The notes below the pieces were generated by a model. The model did not search any database. It saw only the letters and a list, made by a program, of their open reading frames with translations, and was not told where the DNA came from. A stretch of DNA of 64,000 nt from Bacteroidota bacterium (GTDB taxonomy: Bacteria; Bacteroidota; Bacteroidia; Bacteroidales; SKPS01), in assembly GCA_022709695.1 (NCBI GenBank), contig JAKLII010000006.1, forward strand, positions 62,001-126,000. Reading direction: 5' to 3'. A program made the position numbers and the translations under genes. Within the stretch, counting starts at the first letter, position 1; each line of letters begins with the position of its first letter. This document shows, in pieces, positions 31,522-41,565 of the stretch.

Positions 31522-33675
31522 ATGGAAAACGGAAACCACAAATGGCAGTCGCTGAACCTGTATGCACGCAATCTGAATGAGCTGGCATCATCAGGAAAGC
31601 TCGATCCCGTAATCGGCAGGGACGAAGAGATCAGGAGAATTTTACAGATCCTTTCGCGCCGGACCAAGAACAATCCAATCCTGATCGGTGAGCCGGGGGT
31701 TGGAAAAACGGCTATTGCCGAAGGAATTGCGCACAGGATTATCAGCGGGGATGTACCCGAGAACCTGAAAACCCGAAAGGTATTTTCGCTGGATATGGGT
31801 GCCCTCATCGCAGGAGCCAAATACAAAGGGGAATTTGAGGAGCGGCTGAAAGCGGTGATCAAAGAGGTGATTGACTCTGATGGAGAGGTGATTCTTTTCA
31901 TCGACGAGATACACACCCTGGTGGGTGCAGGAGGGGGTGAAGGGGCCATGGATGCGGCCAACATTCTGAAACCGGCGCTGGCGCGGGGCGAATTGCGGGC
32001 CATTGGCGCCACTACCCTGAAGGAATACCAGAAATACTTCGAACAGGACAAGGCGCTTGAGCGCAGGTTCCAGCTGGTGATGGTGGAGGAACCCTCCCCT
32101 GAGGATGCCATTTCTATCCTGCGCGGGTTGAAGGAGCGGTACGAGAGCCACCACCGGGTGCGGATCCGTGACGAGGCTGTAATTGCCGCCGTTGAGCTCT
32201 CGCACCGTTACATCAGCGAACGGTTTCTGCCCGACAAGGCCATTGACCTTCTGGACGAGGCAGCGGCCAAACTCCGGCTGGAAATCAACTCGATGCCCGA
32301 GGAACTTGATGAAGCCGAACGGAGGATCAAACAGCTTGAAATTGAGCGGGAGGCCATTAAGCGGGAGAAAGATGAGAAGAAGCTGTCAGCCCTGCAGGAG
32401 GAGCTTTCGAAACTCAAGCAGGAGCGCGACCAGCTCCGGACCAAATGGCAGAAAGAGCGGGAGATTGTGGATCAGATCCAGCAGCGCAAGCGGAACATTG
32501 AGCAGCTGAAGCTGGATGCAGAGCGGGCTGAACGCAGCGGGGACTACGGAAAGGTTGCCGAGATCAGGTATGGCCGCATCGGAGAGAACGAAACTGCCCT
32601 GGAGGCACTGAAGGCGAAGCTTGCCACGGTGCAGCAGGATCATCCGATGATCAACGAAGAGGTAGGACGGGAGGAGATTGCCGAAGTGGTTTCGCGCTGG
32701 ACCGGTATTCCGGTGCGCAAGATGCTGGAAGGGGAACGCCACAAGCTGCTCCATCTGGAGGAGGAGCTGCACAGACGGGTGATCGGGCAGGAGGAGGCGA
32801 TTGCGGCGCTGGCCGATGCGATTCGCAGGAGTCGTGCCGGCCTGCAGGAGAAAAGCAAGCCGGTGGGGTCGTTTATTTTCCTGGGGACTACAGGCGTGGG
32901 TAAAACCGAGCTGGCACGTGCCCTGGCCGAATATCTGTTCAACGATGAGCGGGCGATGGTGCGGATCGATATGTCGGAATACCAGGAAAAACATACCGTT
33001 TCGAGGCTTATCGGCGCCCCTCCGGGCTACATAGGATACGATGAGGGGGGACAACTCACCGAAGCGGTAAGGAGGCGGCCGTACTCCGTTATCCTGCTCG
33101 ATGAAATCGAAAAAGCCCACAGCGATGTGTTCAACATCTTGCTGCAGGTGCTTGATGACGGGAGACTCACTGACAACAAGGGGCGCACAGCCGACTTCCG
33201 CAACACCATCATTGTGATGACCAGCAACCTCGGTTCAGGACTGATCCAATCGCGGCTCGATCACCTCCGCAGCGAAAACCGTGAGAAGGTGCTCGAAGAG
33301 TCGAGGCTTGAGGTGATGGCGCTCCTGCGCCAGACCCTGCGGCCCGAGTTCCTGAACCGTATCGACGAGGTGATCGTGTTCACCCCCCTCACCGAAACGG
33401 AGATCAGGCAGATCGTGGTGTTGCAGATCGAGCGGGTGAACGGATTGCTGCAAGACAGCGGCATCAGCCTCCACCCTACCCCGGCAGCGATTGACCTGAT
33501 TTCAAAACTTGGCTACGATCCACAATACGGCGCACGTCCGGTGAAAAGGCTTATCCAGCGGAATATCCTGAATGAACTCTCGAAAAAGATCCTCTCGGGT
33601 GAAATTCCCGAAGGAGTAGCGGTATCAGTGGATGTGGTGGATGGTGGGTTTGCATTTTCCCGGAAGCAAAACTAA
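31522..33675 (+). CDS. clpB: ClpB-type AAA+ disaggregase lacking the N-terminal domain
   Basis: This 717-residue Hsp100 disaggregase rescues aggregated proteins together with DnaK. Both AAA+ modules are complete: Walker A GEPGVGKT (residues 56-63) with Walker [10 protein letters not shown], and GTTGVGKT with [11 protein letters not shown]. The coiled-coil M domain lies between them (about 265-385) and the C-terminal domain is present. Full-length ClpB has about 860 residues. The missing 145 or so are the Clp_N substrate-binding domain, because family sequence here starts directly at [13 protein letters not shown]. The ATG at 31522 is the first in frame, and no remnant of the N-domain is visible between it and the tRNA. 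It may be a natural short form. Confidence 0.93.
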   Translation: MENGNHKWQSLNLYARNLNELASSGKLDPVIGRDEEIRRILQILSRRTKNNPILIGEPGVGKTAIAEGIAHRIISGDVPENLKTRKVFSLDMGALIAGAKYKGEFEERLKAVIKEVIDSDGEVILFIDEIHTLVGAGGGEGAMDAANILKPALARGELRAIGATTLKEYQKYFEQDKALERRFQLVMVEEPSPEDAISILRGLKERYESHHRVRIRDEAVIAAVELSHRYISERFLPDKAIDLLDEAAAKLRLEINSMPEELDEAERRIKQLEIEREAIKREKDEKKLSALQEELSKLKQERDQLRTKWQKEREIVDQIQQRKRNIEQLKLDAERAERSGDYGKVAEIRYGRIGENETALEALKAKLATVQQDHPMINEEVGREEIAEVVSRWTGIPVRKMLEGERHKLLHLEEELHRRVIGQEEAIAALADAIRRSRAGLQEKSKPVGSFIFLGTTGVGKTELARALAEYLFNDERAMVRIDMSEYQEKHTVSRLIGAPPGYIGYDEGGQLTEAVRRRPYSVILLDEIEKAHSDVFNILLQVLDDGRLTDNKGRTADFRNTIIVMTSNLGSGLIQSRLDHLRSENREKVLEESRLEVMALLRQTLRPEFLNRIDEVIVFTPLTETEIRQIVVLQIERVNGLLQDSGISLHPTPAAIDLISKLGYDPQYGARPVKRLIQRNILNELSKKILSGEIPEGVAVSVDVVDGGFAFSRKQN

Positions 33676-34034
33676 TGTGGAAATGTGGAAATGTGGAAAT
33701 GTGCTGATTTTTAACATATAAGATCATTTAAGAAGTCATATAAGTCACATAAGCCTATAAGAAACCTTATATTTTCTTCTATGCCTTATATGGTTTAAAA
33801 CTGAATGTTAAAATAGAACACCGATACTTCGACTGCGCTCAGTACAAGTGACGCTGATTTTTTATGATCTACACTGATTTTCTTTACTAAATTGGATCAC
33901 AGGTGAAATAGGATTATAGGATTCCTGAAATCTTCTCCGTGTTCCTCTGTGCCCTCAGTGCCTCGGTGGTAAAAAAACATCGTATCTCAGGAAATATTTC
34001 GACAAAAAAACCCTTCCCGTAACCTAAAAAACAC
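33676..34034. repeat. Non-coding stretch with 8-bp tandem repeats and palindromic repeat copy C
   Basis: No gene is seen. Just after the clpB stop codon, GTGGAAAT is repeated about three times (33677-33703). It is followed by GTGCTGATTTTTAACATATAAG and copy C of the dispersed palindromic repeat (33712-33820). Next come modules shared with copies B and D: ACACTGATTTTCTTTAC near 33876 and CCTCTGTGCCCTCAGTGCC near 33942. A CTTCGACTGCGCTCAGTAC phrase at 33828-33846 is inserted within the repeat tail. The stretch ends just before the gyrB -7 element. Confidence 0.7.
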
Positions 34035-36037
<2,003 letters not shown>

Positions 36038-36038
<1 letters not shown>

Positions 36039-36087
36039 GTAAGGGCAACGCATGCGCTAGTAAGGGCAACGCATGCGTTGCCCTTAC
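36038..36087. repeat. Half copy plus perfect 28-bp palindrome between gyrB and trxB
   Basis: AGTAAGGGCAACGCATGCG occurs at 36038-36056 and is repeated at 36059. The second copy continues into its reverse complement to make a perfect 28-bp palindrome at 36060-36087 with arms GTAAGGGCAACGCA. The layout (half copy, short spacer, full palindrome with GCATGC centre, convergent genes) is the same as at 1046-1090 although the arms differ. It may be a bidirectional terminator or REP-like element. Confidence 0.8.
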
Positions 36088-36089
36088 AG

Positions 36090-37016
36090 CTAGATCTCTC
36101 CCAGGAACCGCTCGGCTTCGATAGCTGCCATGCAGCCGGTACCGGCGGCGGTGATGGCCTGGCGGAAGGTTTTATCCTGTACATCGCCGGCAGCAAACAC
36201 CCCATGGATGTTGGTGGCGGTGGAATCGGGTTTGGTGATGAGGTATCCCATTTCGTCCATGTCGAGGACACCCTGAAACAGTTCTGTATTGGGTTTGTGC
36301 CCGATGGCGATAAAGACCCCTTCCACATCCAGTCTGCGCTCTTCGCCGGTTTTGGCATCCTTTACGATAAATCCGTCAACGGTCTGTCCGCCCACGATCT
36401 CTTTGGGGATACCGTTCCATACCATTTCGATGTTGGGGGTACGAAAGACCCTTTGCTGCATCGCCTTGGAGGCACGCAGCTCGTCGCGGCGGTGCACCAG
36501 ATATACCTTTTTGCAGAGGTTTGCCAGGTAAGTTGCCTCTTCGCACGCGGTGTCGCCACCACCCACCACAGCCACCTCTTTGCCGCGGTAGAAGAAACCA
36601 TCGCAGGTGGCGCAGGCAGAAACGCCGTAGCCGTTGAACTTCTTCTCACTGTCGAGCCCCAGCCATTTGGCGGTGGCACCGGTGGCGATAATCAGGGTAT
36701 CGGCAAGGATTTCTTTGCCATCGTCGGCGGTCACCCTGAAAGGCCTTTGTGATAAATCAACTGCAGTGATGATACCCCAGCGCACGTCGGTGCCGAAACG
36801 CTCGCACTGCTTCCTGAGGTCTTCCATCATATCAGGGCCGGTGATCCCCTCGGGATAGCCCGGGAAATTCTCCACTTCGGTGGTAATAGTGAGCTGTCCA
36901 CCCGGCTGAAGTCCCTGGTAAAGAATGGGTTTCAGGTCGGCACGTGCGGCATAGATCCCTGCGGTGTATCCGGCAGGTCCCGATCCGATGATAAGGCATT
37001 TGGTCTTTTCTGTCAT
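36090..37016 (-). CDS. trxB: Thioredoxin-disulfide reductase
   Basis: This 308-residue flavoprotein transfers electrons from NADPH to thioredoxin. FAD is bound by LIIGSGPAGYTAGIYAARA at the N-terminus, and the redox-active disulfide lies in SACATCDGFF. The NADPH site is VAVVGGGDTACEEATYLA, and the C-terminal GVFAAGDVQDKTFRQAITAAG completes FAD binding. Length and motif order are normal for the low-molecular-weight type. It has its own -7 element and converges on gyrB. Confidence 0.96.
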   Translation of the reverse strand: MTEKTKCLIIGSGPAGYTAGIYAARADLKPILYQGLQPGGQLTITTEVENFPGYPEGITGPDMMEDLRKQCERFGTDVRWGIITAVDLSQRPFRVTADDGKEILADTLIIATGATAKWLGLDSEKKFNGYGVSACATCDGFFYRGKEVAVVGGGDTACEEATYLANLCKKVYLVHRRDELRASKAMQQRVFRTPNIEMVWNGIPKEIVGGQTVDGFIVKDAKTGEERRLDVEGVFIAIGHKPNTELFQGVLDMDEMGYLITKPDSTATNIHGVFAAGDVQDKTFRQAITAAGTGCMAAIEAERFLGEI

Positions 37017-37052
37017 AAGTTAGTATGATTTTGGTTTCTTGATTTGCCGGCG

Positions 37053-37060
37053 CAAAGATA
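37053..37060 (-). promoter_or_regulatory. -7 element of trxB promoter
   Basis: The minus strand reads TATCTTTG (TAnnTTTG), 37 bp upstream of the trxB ATG. Confidence 0.55.
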
Positions 37061-37116
37061 CTAAAATGGATGACTGTGGTTTTTCCCTATCTTTATCGGC
37101 TACTAAGGTTTATACT

Positions 37117-38469
37117 ATGATAAGGTTTGGAATTGTTTTCATTCTCGGGTTATACTGCTTACTTTCAGGTAATTTAACAGCTCAGCCCGTGCAGAAGTTC
37201 ACCGGGAAGCTAGCCAATGGGTTCACTGATCCGGGTGAGATGACTTACAGTTATCGTCCCGATCCCAAAACCGGAGAACACATCCGGCAGGGGGCATTCA
37301 GGTACAGTGTCAAATCGAAAGACGAACTGCAGCGTTTCAGTCATAACATCACCGGCAACTATGCCGGCAACCTGAAGGACGGGCTGTGGAGTTACAAGAT
37401 CAACCAGAAGGATTTTGTACTCCAGGAGCCGGGAAGGTACACCTCAGGAATGGTTTCGCTGGATGCCATATATAAGATGGGGCTCCCCGACGGAAGATGG
37501 CGGTATGAATCCGTGCTGAAAAGCCGTGATGGAGCGAAAGAAAACGACAAATGGGTTTGGGGGAAACAGGACTCGGCACAAACAGTGATTCTGGAGATGA
37601 ATTTCAGGGCTGGGGTGCTTGCCGGAGACCTCTTCGTGAAGGATGGTAATTTCGTTGAAGTGAAGGGGAGATTCGATGATAATGGATTTTTCGACGGCGA
37701 ATGGGAGTGGAAGTATGCAGATAGTATAATTACCTGCCATTGGGAAAAGGGGATTCTGCTTAAAAGGGAGGTAAAAAGCATGGAAGGGAACACCCTTCAT
37801 CTGGATATATACACTGATTTCTCGGAACAATTGAAGGAGTTGTCGGAAGCCATTGAAGCAAAAGGGGCACAGGTGATGCGTGAATTTCCCTTCAGAGCCG
37901 ACACTGCAAGCTATTTAACGGACACCGGTTTTTATCTAACCAGGCTATTGATGCACACCCTGTACCATCCGCAGTATTTCCTGTACATGCAGATTCCCGG
38001 TGACAAGGGGATTGCCTACGACAAGCAGACCTACCGGATAAAATACCATCTGAAAGGGATGTACCACATCAACACAAAAAGCAGTCTGACCCCCATTGAG
38101 ATAAGGCAATACCGGCAGATGGAGGATATCCTCAGCCGGATGGATTCACAGATAGGATATCTGTACCTGATGAACCGCGAGGGTAAGTTAAAGAAAGAAG
38201 CCACTGAAGCTTTCAAACTGATGGAGGCGAACATCAGTCTTGCCCGGAAATACAGCTGCACCGCTGATTTCTTAAAGTTCAGCACAGATTTTTCCACTGC
38301 CCTGTCCAAGGCCGAAACAGGTTGCAGCGCCATAGCCATCAAAATGGAGAAACTGCCGGGGTTTAAAACGCGGGAAGAAGCATTGCTGTATATGGCCGGA
38401 CAAGTTTCGCACCTCGAGCAGGAAAATCAGAAACTGTACACGAATATCCGGAAGAATCTGGCGAAGTGA
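37117..38469 (+). CDS. Exported protein with MORN/YwqK-like repeats
   Basis: This 450-residue protein begins with a signal peptide (MIRFGIVFILGLYCLLSGNLTAQ) when started at the ATG at 37117; the longer frame from 37039 has no signal-like start. The N-terminal half contains repeated G-x-L-K-D-G-x-W-x-Y patterns (NLKDGLWSYK, GLPDGRWRYE, GFFDGEWEWKY), like MORN or YwqK-type beta-hairpin repeats. The C-terminal half is helical, with SEQLKELSEAIEAKGAQVM, and lacks motifs I know. The function is unknown. The location is periplasmic or outer-surface by the signal peptide. It is a single gene upstream of a long non-coding region. Confidence 0.75.
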   Translation: MIRFGIVFILGLYCLLSGNLTAQPVQKFTGKLANGFTDPGEMTYSYRPDPKTGEHIRQGAFRYSVKSKDELQRFSHNITGNYAGNLKDGLWSYKINQKDFVLQEPGRYTSGMVSLDAIYKMGLPDGRWRYESVLKSRDGAKENDKWVWGKQDSAQTVILEMNFRAGVLAGDLFVKDGNFVEVKGRFDDNGFFDGEWEWKYADSIITCHWEKGILLKREVKSMEGNTLHLDIYTDFSEQLKELSEAIEAKGAQVMREFPFRADTASYLTDTGFYLTRLLMHTLYHPQYFLYMQIPGDKGIAYDKQTYRIKYHLKGMYHINTKSSLTPIEIRQYRQMEDILSRMDSQIGYLYLMNREGKLKKEATEAFKLMEANISLARKYSCTADFLKFSTDFSTALSKAETGCSAIAIKMEKLPGFKTREEALLYMAGQVSHLEQENQKLYTNIRKNLAK

Positions 38470-39095
38470 GAAAGGTGTTCTATTGTTTGAGTGTTTGAGC
38501 GTTCAAGCTTTTAAGTGTTCGATTTTTAAAATGTTCAAACTTTACTTCAACGCCTTTAGCGTAGTCTCCGATTAGGTCTCTGGTTTCATGTTCCGGGTTT
38601 CAGGAACCAACAGGTAGAAGGTTTTAATCCTTCCGAAATCCATTTTCTATTTCCCGCAGAATCCAGAAACATTAGTGTAGTGTTTAAACTACATAGCTAA
38701 CAAATCCCAAATAAGTAAGATGGAAGAAGAAGAAGCTCCCACAGATAAGCACAGAAACCGCACAGAATTTCACAGAACTTTTTCTGTGCTTTCAGTGAAA
38801 TTTCAGTGGATTTCTGTGGGAAAAGAAAAAGTCCCCTCAGAATTCAGGGACTTAAGTGCTTAGGATAAAATCATTTAGTGAACTAATCTCAAATTGGTTA
38901 GATAGAATATCGCAGATATTCGCAGATTGTAAGTCGTGGTATTTCAGCATATCACTTTCAGTGAAAATCTGCCGGATCTGCGGGCATTTATTTCGGAGTG
39001 GGTTCAACGTTGATCTTTGAACGTTGATCGTTGAACACTTAAGCAATTAAACGTTTGAACAATTGAACATTTGAACCTTTTGAACCCCCGAACAC
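38470..39095. repeat. Non-coding repeat mosaic, 626 bp
   Basis: No supported gene lies here. Both ends carry GTTTGAA / GTTCAA-type tracts (38485-38530 and 39003-39093) in opposite sense, so the flanks are loosely inverted. In the middle, 38738-38820 is an imperfect inverted repeat beginning CCCACAGATAAGCACAGAAA and ending ATTTCTGTGGG. Such phrases are intergenic filler without coding periodicity. The short minus-strand frame at 38852-39046 is built from these repeats and is not called. Confidence 0.6.
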
Positions 39096-40448
39096 TTATA
39101 CCACCTCCATCATCATCCTGTCGATTTCAGAGCGCAGGCGAAGGATGTTACGGTATTGCGAGGGGTAGGTATATCTGAGAAAACGGAACCGCAGGCGTGC
39201 CAGGTATCGTCGGAAAAGGAGGCGGTACCGCGCGGCAATCCATCCGGTTACGGGCAATGAAATGGCGTACAGCAGCGTCCAGATTCCGGGCCATGGGGCA
39301 AGGACATGAAACAGGATGGTTTGCAGGGCATAAAAAACGGGAAAGGTAAGGATGGAGAGTCCGAATTTGAAAGAAGAACGGAACTGCACATCTTTGATTC
39401 TTACCACGATGGATTTGGGCAGCCCCACCGGAAGCAGGTTGTTGATGAATCCGGCCAGAAACAGGGGGAAACAGAGGATGAACAACAGTCCCTGTCCGAT
39501 GATCTTCCACCACGGCCACTTCCCCTCTTCAGGATTTCTGAACTGCAGCTTGTTGTATCCCAGCAGGATACGGTATTCTCTTGCCGTTTCACTCAGTTCC
39601 GGCAGAATTACACTCTCCGGATTTTGCGCAATGAACTCTTCCAGCAGCCGGATGGTTTCGATCTCAGCCGCATGCCGGTTCCAGGGTGTTACTTTGAAAT
39701 GCCGGTCTTTCAGTATAGTATATGCATAGCAACGCCTCAGGATGTCGATCATCTCGTAATGCTCCTCATTACGGATATCGATCATCAACTCACCGATTCT
39801 TTTGCGGAGCTCAGCAATCAGCTCATTCACGCCCCTGGCCGGGTTTTCGTGGTAGCTTTCGAAGTAATCCGACACTGTGATGGGTTCTCCGTACTGCACG
39901 AGCAGTTCGGCACCCGATTTCTCGTACCGTGAATAGTCGAGTCCCACGGGAACAATATTCAGTCCCAGCTTATAGTCACATGCCTCTTCCGCCTGGAAGG
40001 CTATGCGGGCAATTCCTTTTTTAAACGGGCGCAGCCTGCGGGTACCCTCGTGGTTCCCTTCGGGCAGGATCACCAGGGGGCGTCCGGCTTTAAGGATGTC
40101 GATGGTTTTGTCAAAGATCTCGGTATTCTGCTGAAGGGCGGAGTAGCCATCGCGTATGCGGAATACCGGCATGATCTTCAGAAAGGTAAGGATGGCCGAG
40201 AAGAATTTCCGCTTGAAGATATCGGCCCTTGCCAGGAACACCATCTGGCGCTGGTTGGTAAACAGCACTGCCAGCGCATCCATGAGGGCATTCTGGTGGT
40301 TGGGTGCAAAGATAATAGGTTCTTTATCAGGGATATTCACCTTACCCCTTACCCGTAACCTGCCGTAATAGAGGTAATGCATCATCCTGCCGTACATTTT
40401 CAGCAGGTGATAGCTCCACGAGAATTTTTCGATGTTTTTACGGCTCAT
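39096..40448 (-). CDS. PlsC-like 1-acyl-glycerol-3-phosphate acyltransferase
   Basis: This 450-residue protein has an N-terminal acyltransferase domain with FAPNHQNALMD (HX4D catalytic motif) and ILPEGNHEGTRRL as the substrate-binding motif. Two or more hydrophobic segments follow near the C-terminus (LLFILCFPLFLAGFI and the SILTFPVFYALQTILF region). It probably acylates lysophosphatidate or a related glycerolipid at the inner membrane. The ATG at 40448 overlaps the stop of the upstream symporter gene (ATGA), which fixes the start; the longer frame is rejected. The C-terminal membrane part is longer than in the basic PlsC type. Confidence 0.85.
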   Translation of the reverse strand: MSRKNIEKFSWSYHLLKMYGRMMHYLYYGRLRVRGKVNIPDKEPIIFAPNHQNALMDALAVLFTNQRQMVFLARADIFKRKFFSAILTFLKIMPVFRIRDGYSALQQNTEIFDKTIDILKAGRPLVILPEGNHEGTRRLRPFKKGIARIAFQAEEACDYKLGLNIVPVGLDYSRYEKSGAELLVQYGEPITVSDYFESYHENPARGVNELIAELRKRIGELMIDIRNEEHYEMIDILRRCYAYTILKDRHFKVTPWNRHAAEIETIRLLEEFIAQNPESVILPELSETAREYRILLGYNKLQFRNPEEGKWPWWKIIGQGLLFILCFPLFLAGFINNLLPVGLPKSIVVRIKDVQFRSSFKFGLSILTFPVFYALQTILFHVLAPWPGIWTLLYAISLPVTGWIAARYRLLFRRYLARLRFRFLRYTYPSQYRNILRLRSEIDRMMMEVV

Positions 40449-41386
40449 GCTGATTTTTTTATCGGGATCCTTGCCAGTATATTCGCCAGTCCGAGGCCGG
40501 AGATGATATGCCAGATGCCCCACCAGGCAGCGATGAAGGCCATACCGCCCACTGCCAGGTCGGGCGGGAAAATCTTTGGATTGAACAGGAGCACCAGGCC
40601 GAGACCTGAATTCTGGATTCCTACTTCGATGGTAGTGGTTCTGATATCAGCCTTCGGAAGCCTGAAGACCCTGCCAAACACATATCCGGTTCCCAGGGCG
40701 GCGCTGTTGTGCACAAGCACAATAAAGAAAATGAGCCCGATATACCGGATAAAATATTCATAGTTATTAGTAAAAGCGAGCACTACCATTCCGATAAAAA
40801 TCACCATGGAGATGTTTTTCAGGGGCTTGACGATTTTTGCGGTGATTTTGGGCAGATAGTGGGCAAACAGCATTCCGAGGGTAAGGGGAACCCCCAGCAG
40901 AATAAACACCGTTTTGAACATCTCGACAGGGTCGATGGTAATGGGCTGGAGGAGGTCGGAGGTGGAGCTGTAGAGGCCACCCCAGATGGCAAAATTGAGG
41001 GGGGTAAGGACGATAGCACTGAGGGTGGCAATGGCGGTAAGGGTTACCGAAAGTGCCACGTTGGCTTTGGCTACCGAGGAGATGAAGTTGGAGATATTTC
41101 CTCCCGGACAGGCTGCCACCAGGATCATTCCCATGGCCACGGCAGGTGAAATATAATTTCGGAAAATCATCACCAGGATAAAAGTAACCACCGGAAGGCC
41201 AATAAACTGGCCGGTAAAACCCACCAGAACAGGCTTTGGATTCCTGAGCAGCTGCCTGAAGTGTTCCACTTTTATCTCCAGAGCAACTCCAAACATGATG
41301 AATGCAAGGGTGATGTTGATGATCATAAGCCCCTGCGGACTGAAATTCAGCCGTATGGAATCGAGTGCCAATAGTTTTTCGTACAT
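40445..41386 (-). CDS. Bile acid:sodium symporter family (BASS) transporter
   Basis: This 313-residue, strongly hydrophobic protein has about nine to ten membrane segments. Family features include NITLAFIMFGVALEIKVEHF near the start, MILVAACPGGNISNFISSVAKANVALSV in the middle and EVGIQNSGLGLVLL in the second half. Members import organic anions with sodium; despite the family name the substrate here is unknown. It forms a two-gene unit with the PlsC-like acyltransferase (4-bp overlap). Confidence 0.88.
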   Translation of the reverse strand: MYEKLLALDSIRLNFSPQGLMIINITLAFIMFGVALEIKVEHFRQLLRNPKPVLVGFTGQFIGLPVVTFILVMIFRNYISPAVAMGMILVAACPGGNISNFISSVAKANVALSVTLTAIATLSAIVLTPLNFAIWGGLYSSTSDLLQPITIDPVEMFKTVFILLGVPLTLGMLFAHYLPKITAKIVKPLKNISMVIFIGMVVLAFTNNYEYFIRYIGLIFFIVLVHNSAALGTGYVFGRVFRLPKADIRTTTIEVGIQNSGLGLVLLFNPKIFPPDLAVGGMAFIAAWWGIWHIISGLGLANILARIPIKKSA

Positions 41387-41565
41387 ACAAAAGGTTTTTG
41401 GTTATGGTGCAAGCCAAATTAGGCGCTCCGGAGGATCACCATCCGGAACCCATCGGCAGGACAAAGATATATTTTTTCCGGATTTGCCATTGTCCGGATA
41501 TTCCCGGGGTAATTTTTCTGTGAGAACCTGCCCGGGCAGCCTCCGCTTACAATAAAGCTTCATTT

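Noticed and set aside
38852-39046. 64-codon open frame in the 38470-39095 gap
   Set aside because: It is made from the repeated GTTGAAC/GTTTGAAC-type tracts and has no independent support.
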